64,000 nt of DNA from Chlorocebus sabaeus (GCF_047675955.1 NC_132915.1:46638026-46702025); one strand, 5' to 3'; counted from the first letter of the stretch, positions 1 to 11,466 are shown. Numbers and translations are program-made. Notes: generated by a model from the letters alone, not told the origin.

Positions 1-529
1 TACTGATTTTGTTTTCTTTCAAATGTATATATTAAGTCCAGTTAAACTGATATACCTTATGCTCCTTTCTGTCCTTTCCTATCACTGTACATAACTTTTT
101 TTCACATTTCTTCTATCTTTAGAATGACTTTTTGTTTTTGGTCAGTTCCAATTATATTGTCATGGTTCAGTTCAGGTCATAATTCCCTCCATGATTAATA
201 TAGCTAGCTTAAAGTATTTTCTTCCTCAGAAATGTGGCCTTCTTTTCCTGTATTACACTGGCCAATAATACATATCGCCTTTTTTTAAAAACATATTTTC
301 TAGTTATTATTATCAAATTTTAAATGTTAAATTAAATATTAAAAATATTATTATAGAATTTAGTTAGTTTTTTTTGTGTTTATATCTTCTTTCTCTCTCC
401 GACTATTAAAATAACCTGAGGACAAGAACTATGTTTATACAATTCGTATATATACACGCGCACACACACACACACAGACACATAGCTTTTTTGATTATTA
501 ATATAATTTGGATATATTTTTTGAAACAG
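1..529 (+). other. CNTLN: CNTLN intron, 3' end
   Basis: AT-rich intronic sequence leading to the first exon. I see no recognisable transposon in it. It ends in a T-rich stretch and a TTGAAACAG acceptor. A short CA repeat lies about 50 bases upstream of the exon. Confidence 0.7.
453..481. repeat. (CA)n microsatellite
   Basis: A run of about a dozen CA/CG-type dinucleotides, with one CG and one GA interruption, just upstream of the first exon. It is short and imperfect, so probably only moderately polymorphic. Confidence 0.8.
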
Positions 530-724
530 CTTTACAATGAGTTACATATTTGTTTTGAAACCACAAAATCAAATGAAGCTATGCTCCGGCAAAGTGTTGT
601 TAATCTTCAGGATCAGCTATTACAGAAAGAGCAAGAAAATGCTAAGTTAAAAGAAAAACTTCAGGAATCACAGAGAGCACCTCATCCTTTATCTCAAGAA
701 AGTGATCCAGACTACTCAGCACAG
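530..724 (+). CDS. CNTLN: CNTLN internal exon A (65 codons)
   Basis: An internal coding exon bounded by an acceptor (GAAACAG before 530) and a consensus donor (CAG then GTGAGT at 725). It is 195 bp, phase 0 at both ends, and opens with LYNELHICFE. The first 45 or so residues are rich in Leu, Glu, Gln and Lys with heptad spacing (RQSVVNLQDQLLQKEQENAK), a coiled-coil signature; the end (PHPLSQESDPDYSAQ) is a Pro/Ser linker. I recognise this as centlein. From published work, centlein is a centrosomal coiled-coil protein that bridges C-Nap1 (CEP250) and CEP68 in the linker holding interphase centrosomes together. The frame continues directly into 26266. Paralogue or processed copy is unlikely because introns are present. 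A Met codon at 431 in the intron is not a credible start. Confidence 0.93.
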
Positions 725-1070
725 GTGAGTGACATTTTCTAAAACTGTTATTCAGTGTAATATCAAATTAAATCTCCTACAATTGACTAAAACATGAAAA
801 TTTAAATATATTTGCATTTATTGAAGTGTAAGAAGTGTGCAGATAGTTTTGCATTATACTGTTTTTATACTGTTTGTAAGCATGAATATTACAATACAGA
901 TTCATATAGAAATGCATGTAGTAGTATGGGGTCTAGCAAATATAGTTATCGTAATGAAACATTTGGGTGATATACATTATTGAAAAGCAAATTAATAAGT
1001 CATGCCCCTTTTGAGACTTTTTAACTGAATGAGCTAATGGAATAGAAAGAGTATCTAACAGTAAGTTTCA
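725..1070 (+). other. CNTLN: CNTLN intron, unique sequence
   Basis: AT-rich intron after exon A, beginning with the donor GTGAGT. I see no repeat or gene in it. Confidence 0.6.
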
Positions 1071-1430
1071 TAAAGTACTTGCCATAATGCCTGGTATGCG
1101 GTACTTAATATCCAGTAGTCCTAATTCTGCCACTACCTTGATACATGATTTTGGACAGGCCATATAACCTTTCTTACTATTTCCTTTGGTAAATGAAGGT
1201 AGTATAAATGTATAGATAAATATGTAGGATCTGGTTTAGCCTGAGATTAATTATAGCTCTGTGAGCTTTGTGAACTTAAACACATTTCTTAGCCCTTTTA
1301 TTCAAAACTTTCTCATAAACAAAATGTTGACATTAATAGTATCTATGTCATAGAGTTTTATGAAGTTTAATGACATAGTGCCAGTAAAGTGCAGAGCTTA
1401 GCATATAGAAAATGTTAAATGGCACCTTTT
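1071..1430 (+). repeat. Two degraded MIR copies
   Basis: Two adjacent segments show the mammalian-wide SINE pattern: a 'final g/ttggacaggccatataacctttct' type block followed by 'ggtaaatgaaggtagtata' near 1150-1205, then a second copy with 'cacatttcttagccc', 'catagagttttatgaag' and a 'gtgccagtaaagtgcagagcttagca' tail near 1275-1405. Both are heavily mutated, as expected of ancient MIRs. Confidence 0.55.
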
Positions 1431-2035
1431 TAGATAATTTTCAGGGCAACTTTCAACTCTACACATCTTTAAAAAAATCTCTGTGAATTTATTTAAGTGT
1501 TTTTAAGGCACTCATAGTTTTTCTTTAAATTTTATAATGTATTAATTAAATTCAGAAATGGATTGTAATTTTTGAACATACTACATTTGTCTTGCTAATT
1601 ACTCAACCTTACGACAACAGTTTTTAAGATTGTACCGTATTGTATGAATTTTTTGGACTTCAGGTACACAATATTGGATCAGTGATAAAATTTGTGTTAT
1701 GACATACTATTGTATGCATATGACAATTTAATTTAATGGCTTTGTTTAGTTCTTTATTATAATAAACACCCTTGGTTCAACCAACTTATCCAAAGACTAG
1801 ATCATTACAAATGGCTTACATCTACTTGTATGTGCTTTGATTCTCTTATAAGAGGATAAGAGGTAATCACCGAACTTCTTATCATTTTGATTTTTTAAAA
1901 ACAGTTTTATCATATACAAATTTATGAGGAAACAGGTTATTGTTTAGTCATTCATAAAAATGATATAATGTGTCATTTATGGGGTTAGGCAATTTTGACT
2001 CATCATTATGTTACTAAGATTTATTCATGTTTTTT
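1431..2035. other. Intron, no recognisable element
   Basis: AT-rich intronic DNA with no clear repeat, gene or strong motif that I can support. Confidence 0.5.
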
Positions 2036-3010
2036 GATATAGCTCTTTGTTTTCCCTGTTTAAAAATATTCTGTTATATGTGAGTATATCATAACTATTT
2101 TTACATGTATCTCTAGATGAGAACTTTTGTTATTTCCATTTTTGTTGTTATGGATAATATTAGTGTTGACATTTTCACACGTGTTTCTTGACATACACAT
2201 TCATGCATCTTTGTGAGTTATATATCTAGGAGTAGAAATCCTGGATTATAAAGTATGAAAATGTTACTTTTAGACAACACTGATCACCTGTTTTTCAAAG
2301 TGGTTTTATTGGTTTTACTACTACCAACAATATAAAAGAGATCTGGTTGTTTCCTGTCCTACTCAACACTTGGTGTTATCAGACTTCTTAATTCATTGCC
2401 AACTGAATAGGTATAAAATAATATTTTATTTTGTTTTTTACGTGCATATCACTGACTAGCCAGTGTGTGTCTTCTTTGTGAAATATCTGTTTATGTCTTT
2501 TGTTCAATCTTCTACTGGATTTTTTCTTATTGATTTTCAAAAGCTCTTTATATGTTCTTAATATTAATCCCTAGTAAATTAATATATGGCAGATATCTCA
2601 CTGTGTACTTGTCTTTTCTTTTGATTTTCTTCAAGGTGTCGTTTGATGAACAGAAATTAAATTACTTCTTTTTTTTTTTTTTGAGACAGAGTTTTGCTCT
2701 TGTTGCCCAGGCTTGGAGTAAATGGTGCGATCTTGGCTCATTGGAACCTCCACCTCCTGGATTCAAGCAATTCTCTTGCCTCAGCCTCCCAAGTAGCTGG
2801 GCTTATAGGCGCCTGCCACCACACCTGGCTAATTTTTTGAATTTTTAGTATAGACCTGGTTTCACCATGTTGGTCAGACTGGTCTTGAACTCCTGACTTC
2901 AGGTAATCCACTTGCTGTGGCCTTCCAAAGTGCTGGGATTACAGGCATGAGCCACCACGCCCAGCTACTTCTTAATTTTAATTTAGGCAAATTAATCATT
3001 TATAGTTAAT
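2036..3010 (-). mobile_element. Ancient L1 fragment (antisense), split by an Alu
   Basis: The + strand reads as the reverse complement of L1 ORF2/3' sequence: 'ctaggagtagaaatcctggattat' (normally 'tggaattgctgggtca'), 'caaagtggttttattggttttactactaccaacaatataaaag' and 'atgtcttttgttcaatctt'. Divergence is high, so this is an L1M-class copy. The Alu at 2669 interrupts it. Confidence 0.6.
2669..2966 (-). mobile_element. Alu SINE (antisense)
   Basis: Full-length dimeric Alu read backwards: T-run, then 'gagacagagttttgctcttg', both monomers, and 'ccaccacgcccagc' at the end. A short flanking repeat 'tacttctt' is compatible with a target-site duplication (TSD). AluS-like. Confidence 0.9.
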
Positions 3011-3096
3011 TGGTTTGGTATTTCATTTAAGAAATCTGTCCCCTCAAAGACAGAAAGATTCCCAATCAAAATCCCAGGTGGGTTTTTCTGGGTTTT

Positions 3097-3127
3097 TTTG
3101 TTTGTTTGTTTGTTTGTTTTTTGTTTT
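3097..3127. repeat. (TTTG)n microsatellite
   Basis: About five to six tandem TTTG units between the two copies of the duplicated L1 segment. Confidence 0.8.
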
Positions 3128-3191
3128 TTAAAAGACAAAAGATCCCAATCAAACTCCCAGGAGGCTTTTTCTGTTATTTTAAGAAATTGAC

Positions 3192-3490
3192 GGCCGGCCA
3201 CGGTGTCTCACACCTGTAATCCCAGCACTTTGAGAGGCCGAGGCCGGTGAGTTACGATGTCAAGAGATCGAGACCATCCTGACCAACATGGTGAAAGCCC
3301 TTTCTCTACTAAAAATACAAAAATTAGCTGGGCATGGTGGCGTGTGCCTGTAGTCCCAGCTACTTGGGAGGCTGAGGCAGGAGAATTGCTCCAACCCGGG
3401 AGGCAAAGGTTACAGTGAGCCAAGATCGAGCCACTACACTCCAGCCTGGCAACAGAGCGAGACTCTGTATCAAAAAGAAAAAAGAAAAAA
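3192..3490 (+). mobile_element. Alu SINE (sense) with 11-bp TSD
   Basis: Full-length Alu with an A-rich tail, flanked by perfect direct repeats AAGAAATTGAC at 3181-3191 and 3491-3501. The TSD lies inside L1 ORF2 sequence, so this is a nested insertion younger than the L1. Confidence 0.95.
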
Positions 3491-3739
3491 AAGAAATTGA
3501 CAAATCAATTCTAAAGTTTGTAGGGAAATGCAAAGAACTTAGAAGAGCAAAATCAAGTTTCATAAAGAACAAGTTGGAGGATTTACAATCCCTGATTTGA
3601 GAGTTATTTATTGAGCTAAAATATCAAGACGGTATGGTATTAGTATAATAATTGACAAAATAATCAATGGAACAGAGTCCAGATATATGCCTATTCGTAT
3701 ATATAGCTTTATAGTAACTTTTGAAATGAGGGTAATGTA

Positions 3740-4990
3740 AGTTACTTTATTCTTTTTCAAGAATATTCTGTATGTTCTTGCTCGTTTGCTTTTTTGTAGT
3801 AATTTTACTATAAGCTCCTCAATTTCTACAAATAAGCATTCGTTTAGAAATGTTTCTGATTTCCTTTTGGATTTTCTGTTTGGAGAGTAAGTGAGAGAGT
3901 AAGTGTCTTGTTTACTTTTGAAATATTTGTGTGTGTGTATATGTGTATAAACTGTTTTATTGTTACTTCTAATCTACTTCCATTGTGGTCACAGGTAGTA
4001 CTTGATAAGACTACTGTATATATATATAATTAATTTATTTATTTGTGACAGAGTCTCGATCTGTTGATCTGTCGCCTGGGCTGGAGTGCAGTGGCATGAT
4101 CGCGGCTCACTGCAAGCTCCGCCTCCTGGGGTCACGCCATTCTCCTGCCTCAGCCTCCTGAGTAGCGGGGACTACCAGTGCCCGCCGCCACACCCAGCTA
4201 ATTTTTTTTTTTTTTTTAAATTTTTAGTAGAGATGGGATTTCACCGTGTTAGCCAGGATGGTCTGGGTCTCCTGGCCTCGTGATCCGCCCGCCTCGGCCT
4301 CTCAAAGTGCTGGGATTACAGGCGTGAGCCACTGCGCCCGGCCTATATTTTTATATTTATTGAGACTTAAGGCCAAGCATATTGTTTTGGTGAAAGTACT
4401 ATATGTACCTGAGAATAATTTGTATTTTGCAACTACTGGGCAGAGTGCTCCTTAAATATCACTATTAATTATGTCTTTGCACTTGATAGTATTCAGATCT
4501 TTTATCTCTTTAATGATTTTTGTATTTAGTTTTTCTATCAATTGCTTTAGAAAGGAGTGTTAAAATCTCCCATATAATTGTAGATTTTTGTTTCTCCTTT
4601 GAGTTTTCTCAATTTTTGTTTCATGCATTTTAAAGCTATTTTATTAGTTCTATGCATATTTATGATTGTTATGTCTTTCTGATAAATTGAACGCTTTCTC
4701 ATTATAAAATGCCATTTTTAACTATAGTATTTTGTTGGCTTGAAATGTACCTTTATGATGTCAGTATAGCTAATTCTTCTCTTTAATGGTTATATTTTAC
4801 AAAGTGTAACTTTCTCATTCTTTTAATTTCAGCACATAGGTTACTGTATATTTAAAGTGTATATATTTGGATCCTGTTGTTTATAATCCATTTTGACAAT
4901 TTCTTCCTTTTCATTGCAGTGTTAATCCTTTGAATTGTAACATAATTATAATATGCTTGGGTTTAGGTGTACCATATTATCATTTGTTTT
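3740..4990 (-). mobile_element. Ancient L1 fragment (antisense), split by an Alu
   Basis: Reverse-complement L1 ORF2 endonuclease-region landmarks: 'tccattgtggtcacaggtag' near 3979, 'gttaaaatctcccatataat' near 4559, 'gttatgtctttctgataaat' near 4669 and a 'tataatccattttgacaatt' block near 4881. Divergent L1M class. Confidence 0.7.
4029..4343 (-). mobile_element. Alu SINE (antisense, AluY-like)
   Basis: Dimeric Alu inside the old L1, ending 'cactgcgcccggcc'. The right monomer reads 'gcaagctccgcctcc' and 'acgccattctcctgcctcag', features of AluY. The A tail has decayed to TTAATTTATTTATTTG. Confidence 0.9.
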
Positions 4991-5055
4991 CTGTTTATCC
5001 TGTTTTTCGTTCCTCTGCCTCTCTTTTTCTTCCTTCCTTTTGGATTAAGTAACTG

Positions 5056-5058
<3 letters not shown>

Positions 5059-5089
<31 letters not shown>
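5059..5089. repeat. T homopolymer (31 nt)
   Basis: An uninterrupted run of 31 T, not followed by Alu sequence. It is probably the A tail of a lost or unrecognised antisense retroposon, or a slippage expansion. Length is likely variable. Confidence 0.85.
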
Positions 5090-5092
<3 letters not shown>

Positions 5093-5204
5093 CTAAAAGT
5101 TTTACTCTTCTATCCTCTAGACCCACAGTTTCTGATGGTAATTCAGTGGAATTCATTTCATTATTCACTTAAAGGTAATGTGTCAGTTTTCTTTGACTTT
5201 TTTT

Positions 5205-5214
5205 CCCCCCCCCC
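5205..5214. repeat. C homopolymer (10 nt)
   Basis: T-run followed by ten C. Short but slippage-prone. Confidence 0.8.
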
Positions 5215-5461
5215 AAGATTTTACTTTTGACTATAAGCATTTAAACCATGATATTCCCAAGCTTGATTTTCATTATAGTCATCCATCTTACGGTTTTTTG
5301 AGCTTCTTGATTTTCATAATTTTAAAACGAAATTGGAGAAAAATTTTGATATTATTTTCACAAATATTTTTGTTTCCTGTTCTTTCTTTTCTCTTTTTGA
5401 GATTACCATTTCACTTATGTTGTACTTTTCATTGTTGGTTCACAGCTTAGTAAAGCTCTGT

Positions 5462-5745
5462 TGATTTTTATTTTTTTTGATGCAGAGTCTCGCTGTGTTG
5501 CTCAGGCTGGAGTGCAGTGGCGTGGTCTCGGCTCGCTGCAGTCTCTGCCTCCTGGGTCCAGGTGATTCCCCTGCCTCAGCCTTCCAAGTGGCATTCACCA
5601 CACATCCAGCTAACTTTTTTATATTTGGTAGAGACGGGGTTTTGCCATGTTGGCCAGGCTGGTCTCAAACTCCTGACCTTAGGTGATCCGCCTGCCTCGG
5701 CCTTCTGAAGTGCTAGGATTACAGGCATGAGCTGCCGCGCCCAGC
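5462..5745 (-). mobile_element. Alu SINE (antisense, internally deleted)
   Basis: An Alu of older type with a deletion in the right monomer ('ccttccaagtggcattcaccacacatcc' lacks the usual 'agctgggattacagg' block). Flanking 'gctctgtt' repeats at about 5454 and 5746 are consistent with a TSD. Confidence 0.85.
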
Positions 5746-8151
5746 TGGCTCTGTTAATTTTTAAAACACTGTTTTATATCTATATTATTCAGATTAGATG
5801 GTTTCTATTACTTTATATTCAGTTTAACTGAAATTTCTGTTATGTCCAACTTGCTCTTAAGTTGTTTATGTGAATTATTCTGCAAATATAAGTCCTTGTT
5901 ATAATAGTTAAAATAGCTCCTTTAAAATCTGTATTTTCCTTATCTATTGGGTCTTCTTTGGTTTGATCACTATTGTTTTCCCTTTTCTTTTGAATATGGG
6001 TCATATGTTGTTTCCTCTAACTTGGAATTATATGGTGTATATTGTAAAATATATGTTATAGAGACTCTGGTTTCTGTTGTATTACTCATGGAAGTGTTGA
6101 AATAAATATATGAATCAGAATTTTAATTAGATCAGATTTAAATTCCAAGCCCTGCTTCCCATCAGGTGGGTTGCAGTGAATTGCTTTTTAGTTCTCTTAA
6201 CCTTATTCAGATTGCTTAGAGGTCTGCTCAATGCATGAACAGTTCAGTTATGAGTTCATAGTTTTGACTCTCTCTTTTCTGGAATTTTTCCCCTCAATTT
6301 GTAGCTGCAGTGGTATGACTGAACTTTGTCCTCTAGTTCTTCAAGCCATTAATTAGTTCTTGCAAGTTTCTGTTGGAATTTAGTCTCCTAATATTATTTC
6401 TGTTGTGAGCCTTGATAAGGTAAAAATCATCAAAATGGGTAACTTAGCCAATGCTGTTCCATTTCCCAACTATCAGTTCTTATCTAGATTCTGCCTACAT
6501 TTGATCATTCTCTGTTGCCTTCAGGTAGTTGTTTTATAATTTGCTTGGAGTTTAAATGGTCATATGTGGTAGATTTATTCTGATAGGGTCTACTCTGTCA
6601 TTATTGTAAATGGAACTTCCCAATCTTTGACTTTTTAAAGCCCATTTTAACTGATTTTTAAAATCATTTTCTATACAATGCAGGGAACTTAATACACTGT
6701 AACTTGTTTATCTTATAACCAATTATTGTTATTGTCTTACATTTTAATTATACATATATTTTACTCTATAAAATATTATTGTTGTAAAAAATCAATATCA
6801 TTTAGAATTTTTACACTTTTTAATCCCTTTATTCTTTTCTGTAATTCTGTATTTCCCACTAGGATCTTTTGCCTTTTGCCTTAAGCACTCCTTTTAGTAT
6901 TTATTTTAGTAGACTTCATTTCACAGTGAATTCTCTCATTTTGTGTTTTTTGGATAATGTCTTTCTTTTGCCTTTATTTCTGAAGAGTATTTTTTAGATG
7001 GATAGAACTGTTGATTTGCGCCATCTTTTCTTTATTTTAAAAATGATATACGTTGTTTTGTGTATTTTGTTTTGAGAAGGCATGTCTTTTATTGTTGCAA
7101 CTTTAAGGGTCGTGTGTGCTTTTTGTGTTTACTTTTTATAGTTTCTCTTTATTTTTGGTTTCCAGCAGTTTTTATATGATGTAAATGTGGTAGTGTTTCT
7201 CCTTTTCTTCATTTTTCAGTTTTTAAAGCTTTTGTCAGCCTTGGCCTGTGGTTTTGGTTTTCTTCATTGTTAGAAAATTTGTGGTAAAAATGTCTTCACA
7301 TATGACTTCTACACATTCTTTCTCTCTTGTCGTTGTGAGATTCCAATTACACACATATTAGACCTTTTCACTGTATTCCCTATATATTTTGAGCTCTTTT
7401 TTGTATCTTCAAAGATTTTTCTCTCTTTGCTTGAACCTTGATGTTTCCTTAAGTTCACACATCCTCTTTTCTGTTATGGTTACTCTGATGTTTTACCCAT
7501 CTATATTGAGTTCTTGAATAGAATATGTATCCTACTTTTGTGGGTAAAATATTCTGTAAATTCATTTAGGTCAAGTTTCTTGATATCGTTGTTTAGGTTT
7601 TTAACTGTATAGATTTTTTATACTTGTTCTATCAATTACTAAGAGATACGTTGAATTTTTCCAACCATACTTGTAGGTTAGTCTATTTCTCCTTTCTGTT
7701 CTATTCTGTTTTTTCAGGTCTAATTGGCTTGTAATGTTCTTCCAGTCTTCTGTTTCCATGATCTTCTGTCTAGATTTTTTCCCCATTATTATTAATTGTC
7801 TTTTTTTCTCTTTAGTTCTATCAGGTTTTACTTCATGTATTTTGGGGTTCTTTTGTTCAGTGCATGTATTTTTATAATTGTTATCTCTTCTTGATGAATT
7901 GATTATTTTATCATTATAAAATGTCCTTTATCTTTAGTGGCAATTTTTGTCTTAAAGTCTATCTTGTCTGATATTAATATAGCCACCATGGCTCCCTTTT
8001 GGTAACTGTTTGCATGTTATATCATTTTCCATGCTTTTACATTCAACATATGTGCCTCTTAATCTAAAGCGTTTCTCTTGTAGACACCATATAGTTGAAT
8101 TATGATTTTAAAATTTATTCTGTCCTAATCTCCACCTTTAATTTGAGGGCT

Positions 8152-8384
8152 TAATGTATGCTCCTTAACTTAAGATGGGGCTGTGTCCTGATAAACCTAT
8201 TGTAAGTTAAAAATATTGCAAGTAGAAAGTGCATTTTTAACATAATATTTTCAGCTTATAATGGGTTTATCTGGTTGTAGCCATATCATAAGTCAAGGAG
8301 TGTACTGAATGCGTATTGCTTTCACACCACTGTAAAGTTGAAAAATCGTAAGTTAAACCATTTTAAGTCAAGGACTGTCTGTAT
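8152..8384 (+). mobile_element. TcMar-Tigger-like DNA transposon remnant
   Basis: Ends are inverted versions of each other: 'cttaacttaagatggggc' near 8164 and 'ttaagtcaaggactgtctg' near 8364. Internal 'ctgaatgcgtattgctttcac' and 'aaagttgaaaaatcgtaagt' blocks recur in the larger related element at 45.9-46.9 kb. This is a short, internally deleted non-autonomous copy with no transposase. It sits inside antisense L1. Confidence 0.65.
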
Positions 8385-8900
8385 TGGTAAGGTAAGATTT
8401 AAATCTGCCATTTTGCTATTTTTTATATGTGTTACGTCTGTTTTGTTCCTCTTTCCCTCCATTATTGCCTTTTTTGTAATATTTTCTAGTGTGATATTTT
8501 AATCCCTTTTTCTTTTACTATGTATTTTTCAGTTATTTCCTTAGTGGTTACCCTGGGGGAATTATAACTAACAATTTACAGCAATCTCATAGAAATTCAT
8601 ATGAACTTAATGTCAATATATAACATTGCTCCTATTTATGTTTGTTTCTCCCCCTGCCCTTTGTGCTGTTATTGTCAAAAATTACATCTTTATACATTGT
8701 GTGCCCATCAGTGCAGATTTATAATGTTTTTTATGCAGTTGTCTTAAACCAGACAGAAGAAAAAAGTGTGGTTTTTTCTTAATGTTGAGAAGATATCATG
8801 TCATTATCACTGGGGTTGCATAATTTTTTGGTGAGAAATCTGATGTAATTTTATTATTGTTCCTTTGTATATGTCACACATATGTGGCGTTTGAAAATCA
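8385..8900 (-). mobile_element. Old L1 (antisense), continuation
   Basis: 'cttagtggttaccctggggg' near 8541 and 'ggtgagaaatctgatgtaat' near 8830 match antisense L1M 5' portions, continuing the L1 block beyond the DNA transposon. Confidence 0.5.
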
Positions 8901-9031
8901 CATGAATGAATAATGGATAGATACTGTTGAACATGTTTCTCTGAATGAGAATGTTTGTGTAGCTAATGAGGTGACCTTAAAATAAGTACATGTTATGGAC
9001 TGTTTAAATGATGGCTGTCATGTTATATGGA

Positions 9032-9068
9032 AGATAGATATAGATAGGTAGATAGATAAATAGATAGA
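9032..9068. repeat. (GATA)n microsatellite
   Basis: Imperfect tandem GATA/GATAGGTA units, about nine tetranucleotides. Confidence 0.85.
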
Positions 9069-9079
9069 AAATTTGAAAG

Positions 9080-10330
9080 TATATTTTTCTGTAAAATTTA
9101 TAGTAAAATGCAGGAATCATACTGTTAACTACAACTCTCCATTAATTAATATATCTAAACATATATTCCACAAATATTTATTGATATTCTACTATGTGTT
9201 AGATGCTATTCTTGGTGATGAAGAGCTGTTAGGGAACAAAACAAGGCCTTTGTGCTCATGGAGCATACATTCAGGTGAGAGGGTCACCATCTGATAAGCA
9301 CATGACATACGGTAATAAGTGCTATGGAGAAGAATAATATAGCATGAGATGGAGCATGATGGAGAGTGATAGGGCTTTTTTGTGTATGGTGGCAGAAGAA
9401 ATCATTCTGAATAGGTGACATTTGAAAAGAAATACAGAGGAAGTGAGTCATTTAGATATCTGATGAAGAGCATTCTAAGCAGAGAGAACAAATGTAAAGC
9501 TCATGAGACAAGAGCTTGCCTAACAAGGTGGCAAGTGTGGCTGGATTAAGAACTATGGGGAGAGGAGTGAAAGGTGACCTCAGAGAGATAAATGTGGGGC
9601 AGGTCTCCTTGGGCCTTGTTAAGTTACTATAAGTATATAGATTTTACTCTGAGTGAAATGGAAAGTCATTGGTGTGTTTCTTTGTAGAAGAGCAACACGG
9701 AAGCTATTGGGGTATCTTATTCAGAAGAGTGGTGAGCTCTAACTGAATTTTTTTTTTTTGAGAAGGAGTCTTGCTCTGTCCCCCAGGCTGGAGTCCAGTG
9801 GCATGATCTCAGCTTATTGCAAGCTCCGCCTCCCAGGTTCATGCCATTCTCCTGCCTCAGCCTCCCGAGTAGTGGGACTACAGGCACCTGCCACAACACC
9901 CGGCTAATTTTTTTTTTATTTTTAGTAGAGACGGGGTTTCACCATGTTAGCCAGGATGGTCTCGATCTCCTGACCTCGTGATCTGCCCGCCTAGGCCTCC
10001 CAAAGTGCTGGGATTACAGGCGTGAGCCACCGCACTGGGCCCTAACTGAGTATTTTTAAAAGATCACTTTGGATGCATTGCTGAAAACAGAATATAGGAA
10101 GGCAGGGAAGAGAGGAGGGAGACAAATTTAAGAGGCAATTGTAATAGTCCAGGCAGAACTCAGTGGGTACTTAGACTATGTTATAAAAAGTAGTTAGAGC
10201 CTGTAAATAATTCAAAGGTAGAATGCATAAACTTTGATATTGACTTACATGTGAAATATGAGAAGAAAGGAGGAACTAAAAATGAATTCATGCTTTTCAA
10301 ATCTAACCACCTGGACAAATAGATTTGCTA
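9080..10330 (-). mobile_element. L2 LINE (antisense), split by an Alu
   Basis: Begins with the reverse complement of the L2 3' end ('cacaaatatttattgatatt', 'ctactatgtgttagatgcta') and continues through 'gtgctcatggagcatacatt', 'tttactctgagtgaaatgga' and 'aaaagatcactttggatgca', the reverse of an L2/CR1-type reverse transcriptase C-terminal region. Highly mutated, no coding capacity. Confidence 0.65.
9747..10041 (-). mobile_element. Alu SINE (antisense, AluY-like)
   Basis: Full-length Alu flanked by 'ctaactga' at 9739-9746 and its partner at about 10042-10048. 'gcaagctccgcctcccagg' and 'tcgtgatctgcccgcct' are AluY-type positions. Confidence 0.93.
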
Positions 10331-10556
10331 TTTTTTGAGGCAAGAAAGATTATTCTCACAGCTCTCCTAGCAGTAGGAGAGCACTGAAGTTAGATAGAGG
10401 AGAAATGTGGAAGCCCAGAATTAGGGAAGTAGTAATGAAGAGAAATGTGTGACTCAATGGTTCTACCAATTAGTAACATATACTTCATCATGTCAATACT
10501 CTCTTTTTAGGATTCAGTCCAACTAGACTCACCTCTTCATCCATCCTTTATTCCGT

Positions 10557-10593
10557 CTGTCCATCCATCCATCCAGCCAGCCAGCCAGCCAGC
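10557..10593. repeat. (CCAT)n(CCAG)n compound microsatellite
   Basis: About four CCAT units followed by five CCAG units. Confidence 0.85.
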
Positions 10594-10604
10594 TAGCATT
10601 GATT

Positions 10605-10950
10605 TTTTCAGTTATATAGGCAATATTTATTAAAATCCCATTGTATTTTTACATGGGATACAAAACTGAACAAGACCATTTATGTTTCTATGAATCTTAT
10701 GGATAGGAATGCAGGTAGAAAATAGTTACAAAATGTGTTTGTAATGAAGTATGAACCAAATAGGAAACTGTGGAGAGAAGCTTTTCAAGGAGCATGTTTA
10801 CGGAGAGGAAGAGATTACCAAAGCTTTCACAGAGAAAACAATGTATATCAGTTTGTTAAGGGCTTTCTAGTTTCTTGTCAGAAGCGCACTACCATAGGCC
10901 CAGAGGTGAGAAAGTTGGTGGTGTATCCTAGAGAGTCAGGATAGTCTGGG
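10605..10950 (-). mobile_element. Possible second L2 fragment (antisense)
   Basis: 'caatatttattaaaatccca' followed by 'gatacaaaactgaacaagac' resembles the reverse of the L2 3' end. Weak similarity; it could also be unique DNA. Confidence 0.35.
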
Positions 10951-10984
10951 TAAATACTTCTTGTAGTCTACATCTAAGCATCCT

Positions 10985-11100
10985 AGGGTGGGAGTAGTTA
11001 CTATTCTAATTCAGTACGTCTGGGCCGGGGCCTGAAATTCTGCATTTCTGTCATGTTCCAGGTCAGGATGTTGGAGCTGATCTAGTGATCATACTTTAAT
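10985..11100 (+). mobile_element. MER5A-like hAT-Charlie fragment
   Basis: 'taattcagtacgtctgggcc', 'ggggcctgaaattctgcatt' and 'ttccaggtcaggatgttgga' follow the order of MER5A (a non-autonomous hAT element). Partial copy without its termini. Confidence 0.55.
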
Positions 11101-11244
11101 GATTAATAGGAGACTAAGTGGAAAGTGAAATATACAGTTGAGAGGAAATGGTAGGAAGGTTTTATTTCATTTTTTTCTATCTCTAAATTTTTAAATACTT
11201 CTAGTGAGACTTTTTTGTGCAGGATTTTGGGGGTGTTATTTACA

Positions 11245-11466
11245 GAGTAATGGATAAGAACATAGATTCTGGAGTCTGAATGCATGGATTTGGATCATAG
11301 ACTTGATCACTTAATTGTGTGACCTTGGGCAAGTTACTTCTCTAAGTCAACTCAGTTTCAACATTTATAAAATGGGTGTTATAATAGTACTTACCTCATT
11401 AGAGTTTCATTAAGATTACATATGACAGTGAATGGTGGGCATTTAGAGTAATAAATGTTAGCTCTT
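11245..11466 (+). mobile_element. MIR SINE
   Basis: Well-preserved MIR: 'gtgtgaccttgggcaagtta', 'cttctctaagtcaactcagt', 'tataaaatgggtgttataat', 'agtacttacctcatt' and 'taataaatgttagctct' in the correct order. Confidence 0.9.

Larger units (their letters stand above)
3055..3725 (+). mobile_element. Old L1 ORF2 fragment (sense) carrying a local duplication
   Basis: Same-strand L1 ORF2 remnants: 'atcccaatcaaactcccagg', 'gaaattgacaaatcaattct', 'gggaaatgcaaagaactta' and 'aatggaacagagtccaga'. The start of the motif occurs twice (3061-3090 and 3144-3173), separated by a (TTTG)n tract. The Alu at 3192 splits it. No open ORF2 survives. Confidence 0.75.
5090..8150 (-). mobile_element. Old L1 (antisense), long degenerate copy or copies
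   Basis: Reverse-complement L1 sequence over about 3 kb, interrupted by the Alu at 5462. Landmarks: 'agtgaattctctcattttg' with 'taatgtctttcttttgcc' near 6926-6970, 'ttctatcaattactaagaga' near 7627, 'attttatcattataaaatgt' near 7905, 'ttgtctgatattaatatagc' near 7965 and 'tcttgtagacaccatatagt' near 8076. This corresponds to the ORF2 N-terminal region. Several insertions may be joined here. Confidence 0.65.

Noticed and set aside
431..742. 103-codon open frame starting in the intron and running through exon A
   Set aside because: The exon has a proper acceptor at 529 and the frame upstream is low-complexity CA repeat; the Met at 431 is not a credible start.
10735..10944. Short open frame without Alu content
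   Set aside because: It falls in probable L2-derived DNA, has no splice context and no recognisable domain.
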